From contig NZ_JAODIW010000010.1 in NCBI RefSeq assembly GCF_026586625.1, forward strand, positions 248,001-312,000: a stretch of DNA of 64,000 nucleotides. Direction: 5' to 3'. Each line of letters begins with the position of its first letter. Position 1 is the stretch's first letter. Source of the DNA: Halobium salinum (GTDB taxonomy: Archaea; Halobacteriota; Halobacteria; Halobacteriales; Haloferacaceae). Both the position numbers and the translations under genes were made by a program. Positions 18,726 through 27,372 of this stretch are shown here, in pieces. The notes below the pieces were generated by a model. The model saw nothing but the letters and a program-made list of their open reading frames with translations. It was not told the origin of the DNA and did no database searches.

Positions 18726-20756
18726 TCAGATGGCCTTCAGCGAGTCCTCGCCGGGCTCGTAACATTTCCCGCTCATCAGGGCGTCCTGGATGGCGTCGTC
18801 GGCGTCCTCGGGGTCCGCGCCGTAGCGCTCGACGAGCGCCGCGACGACGTTCTCGCGGGCGGCGCCGTCGCCGTCGTCCAGTTCGTCCATGATGTCGACG
18901 GCCGTAGATTCGAGGTCGACGTCGGCGGCGTCAGGGGTGCCCTCGGCGTCGGCCTCGTCGGTCTCCGCGGTCGCGGTGTCGGTGTCGGCTCCGGAGTCCT
19001 CGCTGCCCGCGTCGAAGTCCCCGAGGTCGCCGTCGCCGGTGGCGTCGGTCGCCTCTGCGGGTTCGGCGGCCGCGTCGGCGTCCGCGCTCGCGGCCTCGGC
19101 GTCGACGGTCGAACCGGTGGAGGCCGCACTCGACGTACCGCCAGTAGCGGCCTTCTCGTCTTCGTCCCCGTCGCCGCCGTCGGCCTCCTCGGTCAGGTCG
19201 TCGGCGTCGGGTACGTCGATGTCGGCCTCGCCGGGGTCGGCCACGTCGTTCCCCGTCGAGAACTCGGTGCCGAACTCCGCTTCGACCTCGCGGCGTTCGT
19301 CGTCGTCGAGTTCGTACATCCCGTCGTCGTCCGACCCGGCCGTCTCGGCCGCCTCGGCGGGTTCGGCCGCCGTCGACTCGTCCTCGTCGACGAGCGACCC
19401 GGTGGAGGCGGCGTCGTCGGCCCTCGCGGCGGCCGGCTCCGACTCGCTCCCGTCGCCGGCGTCGGCTCCCGCATCGAAGTCGCCCAAGTCGTCACTCGCG
19501 GCGCCGGGGTCCGCCGCTTCGGCGGGCTCGGCGGCCCCCGATTCGGTGTCGACCGTCGACCCCGTCGAGGCGGCGCTGGACGCGTCTCCGCTCGCCGAAT
19601 CGGCGGCGCTCGTATCGGCCGCGGGCTCGTCCGCGACCGTCTCGGTCGGCGTCGCCTCGTCGGTCCCGGTCGCCTCGGCGGGTTCGGCGGCCGTTTCGTC
19701 GCCGGCGGCGTCCGCGTCGAGGGTCGACCCCGTCGAGGCGGCGCTCGTCGCGTCCGCGGTCGCCGGTCCGTCGGTATCGGTCGCATCGCTCGCGTCTGCC
19801 GAACCGCTCGCGTCGGCGCCGCCCGTGGTCGTCTCGGGGTCGCTCGACTCCGGCGTCGCCGCCTCGGCGGGTTCGGCCGCCGTCGACTCGTCCTCGTCGA
19901 CGAGCGCCCCGGTGGAGGCGGCGTCGGCCGCGCCTGCGGCGGCCGGTTCGTCCGCATCTTCGGCCGACGACGGTTCGGCTGCGGCGGCGTCGAGGTCGAC
20001 GCCCTCCGGGAGCGCGCCGAGGTCGGCGCTGCCGCCCTCGTCGGGAGCGACGTTCAGACCCCGGACCTCGTCGCGCTCCCCGGCGACGACTTCGAGTGCG
20101 TCGACGGCGAGTTGGCGAACCGCCTCCAGATAGGCCGTCGTCGTCCCGTAGTGGTCGATTGCGTACGGGACGCCCGTCGCGAGCGAGGACTGGACGCCCG
20201 CGGCTTCGAGGGCGTCGCGCAGGTCGTCGCCGCGCAGGTCCGAGGCGACCGCGTCGCGCATCACCGCGAGGCGGTGGAGGGTGGACTCGGCGGTCGTGAC
20301 GAGCCACCGGTCGCGAGTCTCGGCGTCGACAGAGTTGAGGCTCTCCGGGCGGACCGAGGTGTAGATGCGGTCGCTGTCCTCCGGCTGAAACGTCCGGGCC
20401 TTCCCGGTGAGCGCGACGAACGCGGGCGGCGTGGTGCGTTCTAAGTACGCCTGCTCGTCGGGCTGGTACTGGCCGGCGTAGGTGACGAACGGGCCGGTCG
20501 CGTCGACGACGCGGCCCCGGACGATGTCCTCGTTGACGGACTCGACCTCCGTCAGAACGCCGACGGCGAACATCCGGTTGATGCGCGCGCCGGTCGGCGA
20601 GACGACGTAGTTCGGGGCGCGCTCCTCGTCGCTCTCGGAGTAGGAGAACGTCGCGTCGTCGAACTCCGCCGCGAACAGGCGCTGGGCGACCTCGCGGCTG
20701 CCCGGGCCGGCGTCGGAACTGTCGTTCGAGTTCGAATCCGAGTTCGACCCGCTCAT
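18726..20756 (-). CDS. RPA-associated protein with long disordered repeat tail
   Basis: A 676-residue protein starting at the ATG that overlaps the rpa1 stop by 3 bp. The N-terminal 220 residues form the conserved OB-fold-like region (VVSPTGARINRMFAVGVL, RGRVVDATGPFVTYAG). A very long acidic Ala/Asp/Glu/Ser/Thr linker follows, then a C-terminal winged-helix-like domain (ENVVAALVERYGADPEDADD). The family (COG3390) works with RPA in haloarchaeal replication and repair. The linker carries five internal repeats and makes the protein far longer than a bare family core. Confidence 0.88.
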   Translation of the reverse strand: MSGSNSDSNSNDSSDAGPGSREVAQRLFAAEFDDATFSYSESDEERAPNYVVSPTGARINRMFAVGVLTEVESVNEDIVRGRVVDATGPFVTYAGQYQPDEQAYLERTTPPAFVALTGKARTFQPEDSDRIYTSVRPESLNSVDAETRDRWLVTTAESTLHRLAVMRDAVASDLRGDDLRDALEAAGVQSSLATGVPYAIDHYGTTTAYLEAVRQLAVDALEVVAGERDEVRGLNVAPDEGGSADLGALPEGVDLDAAAAEPSSAEDADEPAAAGAADAASTGALVDEDESTAAEPAEAATPESSDPETTTGGADASGSADASDATDTDGPATADATSAASTGSTLDADAAGDETAAEPAEATGTDEATPTETVADEPAADTSAADSASGDASSAASTGSTVDTESGAAEPAEAADPGAASDDLGDFDAGADAGDGSESEPAAARADDAASTGSLVDEDESTAAEPAEAAETAGSDDDGMYELDDDERREVEAEFGTEFSTGNDVADPGEADIDVPDADDLTEEADGGDGDEDEKAATGGTSSAASTGSTVDAEAASADADAAAEPAEATDATGDGDLGDFDAGSEDSGADTDTATAETDEADAEGTPDAADVDLESTAVDIMDELDDGDGAARENVVAALVERYGADPEDADDAIQDALMSGKCYEPGEDSLKAI
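19051..19923 (-). repeat. Five coding repeats in the RPA-associated protein
   Basis: Units at about 19861-19923, 19672-19743, 19515-19575, 19351-19413 and 19051-19128 each encode AASTG(S/A) followed by (T/L)(V/L)D, a short acidic stretch and AAEPAEA. They are 60-78 bp long, spaced unevenly, and similar in DNA sequence, which suggests duplication. Confidence 0.8.
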
Positions 20757-22042
20757 GCCTCCACCCCCTGTGTCCCGACCAGTCGCTGTAAGGCGTCGCG
20801 GGCGCGCTCGGCCGGGTCGTCGTCGGACTCGGCGAACTCCGTCGCGTCGAGGTTCGCGCCGTACTCGTCGACCGAGAGGTTCCCCCGAACGCGGAACTCC
20901 CGACCCACGACCTCCTCGCGGATGTCGTCGGCGACGACCTCGCGGTCCATCGCCTCGCGGGCCGCGTCGAGGGCGGCGTCCATGTCGTCGCCGTAGACGC
21001 GCTCGGTGAGCTCGCGGTCGAGCACGGCGGTGAGGGTGCCGCTGCCGTCGTCGATGATTGCCTTTACGCGCATGTCGTCCTCGGCGTCGACCTCGCCGTG
21101 ACTCCGGCACTGGCCGTTCTGGACGACGCGTCCGCACTCCGGACAGCGTTCGATGAGCCCCGAGCCGTCGCGGACGGCGAGGAGACTGCCGACCACTTCG
21201 ACGTCGAACATCCCGCCCGTCGCGACGGCCTCGCCGACGCCCATCTTCGGGGCTTCCTCGGCGACCTCCACGTCGGCGTCGAGTTCGCTGACGGTGGTGT
21301 GTTCCGAGAGGTTCACCGAGGGGACGCCCCGGAACTCCCGAACGTACACGTCCGAGAGTCGGAGGCTCGCTCCGGGCTGAATGTCCGGGTGCGGGCTCCA
21401 GTCGGTGAACGGCAGTTTGGCGGTCTCGTCGCCGACGACGCCCGAGAGGATGGTGGTCTCCCCGTCCCGACCGTCGATGGTCTTCTGTTCGACTTCGAGC
21501 ACCTGCACGTCGAGGACGCGCCCGCGGTCGCCGGGGTCGATGTCGATGAGGTCGGCCTCGCCGCCCACCTCGTAGGGCACGTCGACTTCCTCGTCGCTCA
21601 TCGCGACCGTCGTCGACTGCCCGAGGTTGAGTTCGGGGGCGCCGTCCCACTCGCGGACGTTCGCGTTGCCGACCGTGAGCGAGTCGCCCGGCTCGAAGCC
21701 GAAGTCCTGCCACGCGGTGTAGGAGATGCGACCCGTCCCGTCGGCGAGTTCGCCCTCCCGGATGGTCTGGTCCTCACCCTGATAGCGGATGGTGCGGGTG
21801 CCCACCGACAGCACGCGCACGGAGACGGTGACGTTGCCGTCGCCGGTGGTCACGTCGCCGACGTCCTTTGAGGTCGGGGCCGAGCCGCCCGAACTGCCCC
21901 CGCCGTGTTTCCGGCGGACGGACTGCTTGGCTTCCTCGATGGGGACGCTGTACTGTACGAGATTTTCCAGGTCCTGCTTGACCTCCGCTTTGTCGACGCC
22001 GAGGTCGGAGGCGAGCTCCTCGGCATGGTCGTCTACGTCCAT
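20753..22042 (-). CDS. rpa1: Single-stranded DNA-binding protein RPA1
   Basis: A 429-residue replication protein A. An N-terminal helical segment (DDHAEELASDLGVDKAEVKQ) is followed by OB folds with repeated motifs such as VGTRTIRYQGEDQTIREGEL and VEQKTIDGRDGETTILSGVV. A zinc finger (CPECGRVVQNGQCRSH) and a final OB-like region follow. It protects single-stranded DNA in replication and repair. The ATG at 22042 is chosen over one 7 codons upstream because the TATA box abuts the upstream ATG and would place transcription start at the inner one. It heads the rpa1 operon. Confidence 0.92.
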   Translation of the reverse strand: MDVDDHAEELASDLGVDKAEVKQDLENLVQYSVPIEEAKQSVRRKHGGGSSGGSAPTSKDVGDVTTGDGNVTVSVRVLSVGTRTIRYQGEDQTIREGELADGTGRISYTAWQDFGFEPGDSLTVGNANVREWDGAPELNLGQSTTVAMSDEEVDVPYEVGGEADLIDIDPGDRGRVLDVQVLEVEQKTIDGRDGETTILSGVVGDETAKLPFTDWSPHPDIQPGASLRLSDVYVREFRGVPSVNLSEHTTVSELDADVEVAEEAPKMGVGEAVATGGMFDVEVVGSLLAVRDGSGLIERCPECGRVVQNGQCRSHGEVDAEDDMRVKAIIDDGSGTLTAVLDRELTERVYGDDMDAALDAAREAMDREVVADDIREEVVGREFRVRGNLSVDEYGANLDATEFAESDDDPAERARDALQRLVGTQGVEA

Positions 22043-22064
22043 CGCTCGGGCCTTGGGCGCCATC

Positions 22065-22074
22065 GGATAAAAAC
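22065..22074 (-). promoter_or_regulatory. TATA box of the rpa1 operon
   Basis: On the minus strand GGTTTTTATCC lies directly before an in-frame ATG (22063) and about 26 bp before the ATG at 22042. The spacing supports a leaderless message starting at 22042 and decides the start codon. Confidence 0.65.
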
Positions 22075-22448
22075 CGTCGTCTATCGCGGTGGAAGTGATT
22101 TCTTGCGTGGTCGGACTCGGGATTGTTGTGCGACTTTCGGCCGGCGACGACCCGATGACCCAGCAAAGCCCTCGCGCTCTCGGGTCGCACGGCGGGGCGG
22201 CCGGCGCGCGCCGCCGCGGCTCCGGCCGCGGTGCATCCGTGCGAGGGATGAGCGACCGAAGGGAGCGAATCGGCTGGGGAGGACGTGGCTGCAGTGCGGT
22301 CGGGTGGGGCCCCTTTCAAGGGACATCGCCTCGATACCTCGTCACATCGGTACCTCGACACCTCGTTGTACACAGTCACATCCACCGAACACCACTAAAA
22401 CGGCACGAACCCCTAAGTACCACCGACGTACACACCCAAGTAGCAACC
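22075..22448. other. Gene-free stretch with GC-rich repeat-like sequence
   Basis: About 370 bp without a credible frame. The part around 22180-22330 holds GC-rich inverted blocks and the run GCGAGGGATGAGCGACC, followed by GAGCGAATCGGC. It resembles the degenerate palindromic sequence found between many haloarchaeal genes. The last 40 bp should hold the promoter of the gene at 22449. Confidence 0.5.
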
Positions 22449-22814
22449 ATGGCCGAAGAGTTCGACTGCGAGACCCACATCGACGAGTCGCGAACGCGCA
22501 TCCAGGTCACCGGCACGCAGGAGGCCGCCGTCGTCGTCCGCGACGAGGCCGGCGAGCGCATCTACCTCCCGCCGGAGGACTTCAACAAGGACACCGAGGC
22601 CAGTCCCTACCAGTCGGTGCAGGACGACTCCCCGTACCAGTCCGTCCCCGACGACTCGCCGTATCAGTCGGTGCAGGACGACTCCCCCTACCAATCGGCC
22701 CGCGACGACTCCCCCTACCAGTCGCTCGCGCGCGGCCCCGGCGTCCAGAAGACGACCAACGGGTTCGTCATCAGCCACCCGCGGCCGGTCACCGAGTTCC
22801 ACGTCTTCCGCTGA
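22449..22814 (+). CDS. SPYQS-repeat protein
   Basis: A 121-residue haloarchaeal protein of unknown function. Residues 1-50 form a compact beta-rich domain (TRIQVTGTQEAAVVVRDEAG, ending RIYLPPEDF). The middle holds five tandem 9-residue units SPYQSVxDD, and the last 28 residues (GFVISHPRPVTEFHVFR end) form another conserved patch. The repeats are rich in Tyr, Gln and Asp and look like a binding or condensation-prone linker. A possible match is the family named DUF7510; that name is recalled, not checked. Confidence 0.7.
   Translation: MAEEFDCETHIDESRTRIQVTGTQEAAVVVRDEAGERIYLPPEDFNKDTEASPYQSVQDDSPYQSVPDDSPYQSVQDDSPYQSARDDSPYQSLARGPGVQKTTNGFVISHPRPVTEFHVFR
22602..22724 (+). repeat. Five tandem 27-bp coding repeats
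   Basis: Each unit encodes Ser-Pro-Tyr-Gln-Ser plus a four-residue acidic spacer (VQDD, VPDD, VQDD, ARDD). Synonymous differences between units show they are not a very recent slippage product. Confidence 0.9.
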
Positions 22815-22874
22815 GCGAGAAAAGAGAGAAGACGGTCTTCGCGACCGCACCCGGCTTTCTGCATTCTCCGCCGC

Positions 22875-23966
22875 CTACTCCGACTCCGCCTCTCCCGCCT
22901 CTCCTGCTTCGTCCGCCCGCGCCGCGACCTCCGTGTACACCTCGACGTGGTCGTCGACGACCTCGTCCCAGGTGCGCGGTTCGTACTCCGGCGGCCCCTC
23001 CCGCGAGAGCGCCTCCTCGATGCCGCGGACGATGGACTCGGAGTCGCGCTCGACCTCCACGATGCAGTCCTCGGGCAGACACTCGGCGACGCCGGACTCG
23101 GTGGCGACGACCTGCGTGCCGACCGCCAGCGCCTCCGTGATGGTGATGCCGAACGGCTCCGCGAGCGACGGCGAGACGAACACGTCCGCGGACTTGTAGT
23201 AGTCGCCCAACTCCTTCTCGGGGACGTAGCCGGCCCACACCAGCTTGTCCTCGATGCCCAGCAGTTCGGCGAACTTCACGAGCTGGTCGGTGAGGTGGCC
23301 CTTCCCGCCGAGCACGAGCGTCACGTCGTCCCGACGGAGCTTCTGCATGGCGTAGAGGAGATGCGAGATGCCCTTCTGGTCGGTGTGCCGTCCGACGAAG
23401 AAGAGCATCTTCCCGTCGATACCGTGGCGCTCCTTCATGTCGGTGCCCGTCAGCTCGGGTTCGGTGAACCCGTTGTGGATGACGTGGCAGTCGCCCCCGT
23501 AGTGTTCCTTCACGTTGCCGGCGAGCAGGTGGCTCACGGCGACGAGGAAGTCCGCGCGGTTCGTGAGGCGCTGTTCGGTCTCCACCTCGCGCTGGGGCGG
23601 GTCGAGGTTGCGGTCCGAACTCAGCGCGTGAAAGGAGTTGATCCACTCCACGTCGGCGGTCGACTGCGCCCGGGAGCCCGGCCCGTAGCCGAACCAGTCG
23701 TGGGTGTGGATGACGTCGGCGTCCTCGGCCTTCTCGGCGAAGCGCTTGCTCAGCCGGCCGATACGAGTGATGATGTCCCCGTCGCCGGTCGGCACCCCCT
23801 CGATGTGCTCGCGGTCCTCCGGTGCGTACTCCGCGGGCAGCAGCAGTTCGGCCTCGACGTCGTCGCGCTCGACCAGCCGGTCGAACACCTCACCGACGTG
23901 CGTGTCCAGTCCGCCGGTGACGTTCGGCGGGTAGCCCCAGCCCAGCATCAGAACCCGTGGTGGCAT
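22875..23966 (-). CDS. Glycosyltransferase family 4 protein
   Basis: A 363-residue GT-B glycosyltransferase. The N-terminal LMLGWGYPPNVTGGLDTHV is the acceptor-side glycine loop. The C-terminal half has FFVGRHTDQKGISHLLYAM and the donor-binding EPFGITITEALAVGTQVV with the conserved ExxxxxxE. It likely transfers a nucleotide-activated sugar to a glycan, trehalose-like or glycogen-like acceptor. The GTG nine codons upstream is less likely than the ATG at 23966. Confidence 0.9.
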   Translation of the reverse strand: MPPRVLMLGWGYPPNVTGGLDTHVGEVFDRLVERDDVEAELLLPAEYAPEDREHIEGVPTGDGDIITRIGRLSKRFAEKAEDADVIHTHDWFGYGPGSRAQSTADVEWINSFHALSSDRNLDPPQREVETEQRLTNRADFLVAVSHLLAGNVKEHYGGDCHVIHNGFTEPELTGTDMKERHGIDGKMLFFVGRHTDQKGISHLLYAMQKLRRDDVTLVLGGKGHLTDQLVKFAELLGIEDKLVWAGYVPEKELGDYYKSADVFVSPSLAEPFGITITEALAVGTQVVATESGVAECLPEDCIVEVERDSESIVRGIEEALSREGPPEYEPRTWDEVVDDHVEVYTEVAARADEAGEAGEAESE

Positions 23967-24101
23967 ATGTCCCGGAGTTTGCGTACCCGCCACTTAGCGT
24001 TTGTCGCTCGTGACCCCGTATCGAGGGGTCGTCCCGGCGGCTCGGGGGCGAAATCGGCGGCGACCCCCAGATTGATGCACTCGCGTCTCGCCCTCCCGGG
24101 T

Positions 24102-25019
24102 ATGGAGGGTCGAGCAGCCGCCCTCGGGGCGGGCACCGTCGTCAACGCGCTCGCGACCGGTCGAGGCGCCGCCTTCGCCATCGACGCCGAGACGCGCGCG
24201 ACGGTCGAACTGTGGGCCGGCGGCGAGCGCGCCGGCGACGCGTCGGCGACACCGACCGTCGAGGGCGAGATAGCCGAGGCCCCCGACGCCGACACCCGCC
24301 TCGTCGAGCGCTGTGTCGAACTCGTCGTGGAACGCTACGGCGACGGCCAAGGCGGACGCGTCCGCACCGAGTCCGACGTGCCGATGGCGGCCGGCCTGAA
24401 GAGTTCGAGCGCGGCCGCCAACGCGACCGCGCTCGCGACACTGGACGCCCTCGGGCTCGAGCCGGTCGACGCCGACGGCGGCGAGACGACGGGTCGCTCG
24501 CGAGTCGCCCGCGTCGACGCCTGCCGCCTCGGGGTACAGGCCGCCCGCGACACCGGCGTCGCCGTCACCGGCGCGTTCGACGACGCCGCCGCCAGCATGC
24601 TCGGAGGCGTCGTCGTCACCGACAACCGCGAGGACGCCCTGCTCTCCCACGAGGCGTTCGAGCAGGACGCCCTGGTGTGGACCCCACCGGAGCGCGCCTA
24701 CAGCGCCGACGCCGACGTGAGCCGCTGTGAGGCGGTCGCGCCGATGGCCGACCTCGCGATAGAACTCGCCCGCGACGGCCGCTACGGCGAGGCGATGACG
24801 GTCAACGGCCTCGCGTTCTCCGCGGCGCTCGACTTCCCGACCGACCCCGCCGTCGAGGCGATGGGACTCGCGGAGGGCGTCTCGCTCTCCGGCACCGGCC
24901 CGAGCGTCGTCGCCGTCGGCGACCGGGAGAAACTCGACGCCGTCCGCGACCTATGGGCCGAGCGTCCGGGCGAGACCAGACTGCTTACCACGCGCAACGA
25001 CGGAGCACGCGTACTATGA
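24102..25019 (+). CDS. Archaeal shikimate kinase (GHMP type)
   Basis: A 305-residue GHMP-family kinase. The phosphate loop is PMAAGLKSSSAAANA and the C-terminal GHMP motif is LSGTGPSVVAVG. Archaeal shikimate kinases of this type are unrelated to bacterial AroK. It phosphorylates shikimate in aromatic amino acid synthesis. The stop overlaps the chorismate mutase start (ATGA), which supports the pathway assignment. Confidence 0.93.
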   Translation: MEGRAAALGAGTVVNALATGRGAAFAIDAETRATVELWAGGERAGDASATPTVEGEIAEAPDADTRLVERCVELVVERYGDGQGGRVRTESDVPMAAGLKSSSAAANATALATLDALGLEPVDADGGETTGRSRVARVDACRLGVQAARDTGVAVTGAFDDAAASMLGGVVVTDNREDALLSHEAFEQDALVWTPPERAYSADADVSRCEAVAPMADLAIELARDGRYGEAMTVNGLAFSAALDFPTDPAVEAMGLAEGVSLSGTGPSVVAVGDREKLDAVRDLWAERPGETRLLTTRNDGARVL

Positions 25020-25342
25020 CCGACCAGACAGACTTCGACGCCGAGACGAGCCTGGAAGAATCGCCCGTGGACTCGATGAGCCTCGACGAACTGCGCGCGG
25101 AGATCGAGGAGATCGACCGCGACATCGTCGAACTCATCGCCCGCCGAACGTACGTCGCCGACACCGTCGCGACCGTGAAGGCCGAACGCGACCTCCCGAC
25201 TACGGACGAGGGCCAGGAGGAGCGCGTCATGGAGCGCGCCGGCGAGAACGCCGAACGATTCGAGGTGGACGCCAACCTGGTGAAGGCGATTTTCCGGTTG
25301 CTCATCGAGCTGAACAAGGTCGAACAGCGAGAGAACCGCTAA
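25016..25342 (+). CDS. Chorismate mutase (AroQ type)
   Basis: A 108-residue all-helical AroQ mutase. The first helix carries the signature LDELRAEIEEIDRDIVELIA and RRTYVADTVATVK, followed by EERVMERAGENAERF. It converts chorismate to prephenate for Phe and Tyr. It is translationally coupled to shikimate kinase. There is no fused prephenate dehydratase or dehydrogenase domain. Confidence 0.93.
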   Translation: MTDQTDFDAETSLEESPVDSMSLDELRAEIEEIDRDIVELIARRTYVADTVATVKAERDLPTTDEGQEERVMERAGENAERFEVDANLVKAIFRLLIELNKVEQRENR

Positions 25343-25405
25343 CGCTCGTTTCGGGGGTCGCCGAGACAGCCCAAGCAGTTTACCGGTCACCGACGAAGTC
25401 CCGGT

Positions 25406-25711
25406 ATGGTCACGAAACACGACATCCGAAACGGCATCCGCGGCGGTGTCGGACGGTTCAAGCGAGAGGTGACGGCGTCGTTTACGAAGGAGGAACTCGG
25501 GGCGCTGCGTGCGGAACTCGGCGTCGGCGACACGACCGACCCGACCGAATCGACGGCGACGATGCGTCGGCAGGTACGAGTCGCCGTCGGCCTCGCCGAG
25601 GAACTGGACGAGGCGCCCGACGGGGCGTTCTCGAAGAGCGAGTTGGAAGCAATCGCGGCCGCCATCGGGGTCGACCCCGTCAGCGGTGACGAACCGGAGC
25701 CGCTGTTCTGA
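25406..25711 (+). CDS. Conserved haloarchaeal hypothetical protein
   Basis: A 101-residue acidic protein with mostly helical character: a basic N-terminal segment (IRNGIRGGVGRFKREVTAS), then two helices separated by a DPTEST linker. No catalytic motif is visible. Start and codon use look genuine and the gene follows the aromatic operon after a 63-bp gap. Function unknown. Confidence 0.65.
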   Translation: MVTKHDIRNGIRGGVGRFKREVTASFTKEELGALRAELGVGDTTDPTESTATMRRQVRVAVGLAEELDEAPDGAFSKSELEAIAAAIGVDPVSGDEPEPLF

Positions 25712-25768
25712 CCGGCGGACAGTCCGCCGTGCCGGGCGGAGTCCGGGAAGGCGCGCTCCAGCCCGGCC

Positions 25769-27190
25769 TCAGTACGTCCGCTCGACGACGACCGTCCCGG
25801 TCTCGTCTCGGACGGTAATCGTGTCGCCGCCGTTGTTCCAGACGGCGCGCCCCGACCCCCAGTAGAGGGCGCCGTCGCCGTCCGTCCCCGACCCGGTGTA
25901 GAGCGTCACACGCTCGCCGGGCCGGAGCGTCAGCGCCGGGAACGAGTAGTCGTGGTCTGCGGCGTCGGTGACGGTCCAGCCGGAGAGGTCGACCGCCGAG
26001 TCGCCGGCGTTCTCGAAGACGACGTACTCCTCGTTGAGGTTGTCGTGGTCGTTACCGGGGGCGTCCGCGTGTACCTCGGCGACGGCGAGGTCGCCGGAGG
26101 AGCCGCCGTCGGTGACCGGGGTCGAGGTGGCCTCGGATGTGCCGGGTGTGTCGGTCGACGGCGGTGTCGCTGTCGGAGTCCGCGTGGATGTCGGCGTGGC
26201 GGTCTCGGGGGCGCCGTAGTTCCAGAGGCCGAGTTCGTCGCGCTGTGCCGTCCGTTCGGCGGTCGCGTAGGCGTCGTACCGACTGAACTCCGACTCGTAC
26301 AGTCGAGCGTACCCCTGGCTGAGCAGCCGCCGGTTGAAGTCGGTCCCCTCGTGGTCGACGTACACGAGGAGGCGACCGTAGCCCCCGCGGCGGTCCGCCG
26401 CCGGGTCGGTCGAGATGGCGACCTCCTCGCCGGCGAGCTTCGAGGTGGCGTAGGTGCTGGCCTCGCGACCCCAGGAGCGCAGGTGGTCGCGCCCGCCGTC
26501 CGTGACGGGGATGCCTTCGAACTCGTCCGGCGTGTTCTCGACGTGAACCTCCGGCGTGTCGACGCCGAGTAGCCGCACGTTCTCCGTGTGGCCGTCCGGG
26601 AACCGAACTTCGAGAGTGTCGCCGTCGACGACGCGGACGACGGTGACGGTCCACTCGGTACGGTCCGAGAACTCGGGCGTGGCCGTCGGCGTCTCCGTCG
26701 GGACGGCGGTCGTGCTGGTCGTCGGTCGAGCCGTGCTGGTCGCCATCGTCGTCGGTCGAGCCGTACTAGTCGGGGTGCGGGTCGCGGTCTCCGTCGTCGT
26801 AGCCGTGCTGGTCGCGGTCGCCGTCGTCGTCGACTCCCGAGCGCCGGCGGTCGTGGCGACGGTGTCGTCCTCGTCACCGGACGACCCGGCAGGAGCGGGG
26901 TCGCCGTCCGAGTCCGGTCCGTCGTTCGAGCCGGATGCCGTCGAGTCCGGCGTGTCGACCGACGCGTCGGTTCCCGTCGTCCGGGACGTCGTCGAATCCG
27001 GCGTCCCCGCCTCGGTCACCGACCCGGAGTCGGCTCCGGTCTGTGTGCCAGCCCCCGCTCCGACCGGGGTCTCCGTGGCGGTGTCGGTGCCGACGCCGTC
27101 GGCGGTCCCGTTGGGGTCGGTCGTCACGCCCCCGCCACACCCCGCGAGAACCACCGTCAGCACCACCGCGAGCGTCAGAAGGTCCCTCAT
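25769..27190 (-). CDS. Secreted lipoprotein nuclease with lamin-tail domain
   Basis: A 473-residue protein. The N-terminal lipobox is VVLAGC. A very long Thr/Ser/Pro/Gly linker (to about residue 185) leads to a staphylococcal-nuclease-like domain with VVRVVDGDTLEVRF, RLLGVDTPEV and GGYGRLLVYV, holding the expected Asp/Arg/Glu-type catalytic positions. A second Thr-rich linker precedes a C-terminal lamin-tail domain (NEEYVVFENAGDSAVDLSGW). It probably degrades extracellular DNA at the cell surface. Confidence 0.88.
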   Translation of the reverse strand: MRDLLTLAVVLTVVLAGCGGGVTTDPNGTADGVGTDTATETPVGAGAGTQTGADSGSVTEAGTPDSTTSRTTGTDASVDTPDSTASGSNDGPDSDGDPAPAGSSGDEDDTVATTAGARESTTTATATSTATTTETATRTPTSTARPTTMATSTARPTTSTTAVPTETPTATPEFSDRTEWTVTVVRVVDGDTLEVRFPDGHTENVRLLGVDTPEVHVENTPDEFEGIPVTDGGRDHLRSWGREASTYATSKLAGEEVAISTDPAADRRGGYGRLLVYVDHEGTDFNRRLLSQGYARLYESEFSRYDAYATAERTAQRDELGLWNYGAPETATPTSTRTPTATPPSTDTPGTSEATSTPVTDGGSSGDLAVAEVHADAPGNDHDNLNEEYVVFENAGDSAVDLSGWTVTDAADHDYSFPALTLRPGERVTLYTGSGTDGDGALYWGSGRAVWNNGGDTITVRDETGTVVVERTY

Positions 27191-27372
27191 TGACGTGTCG
27201 TTCGGGGGCACTCGGCGGGGCGACTAAGTTGTGGGGAAGCGAACAGGTCCGTGAATGTCACGAAACGCGAAACACGAGACGCCCGACTAGTCGCTCTCGC
27301 GAAGCGTCTCGCGCCGGTGAGGATGCGGTCGGGCCGAGAAGCATGCGACCGCGGTCCCGCCGACGGAGTGCC

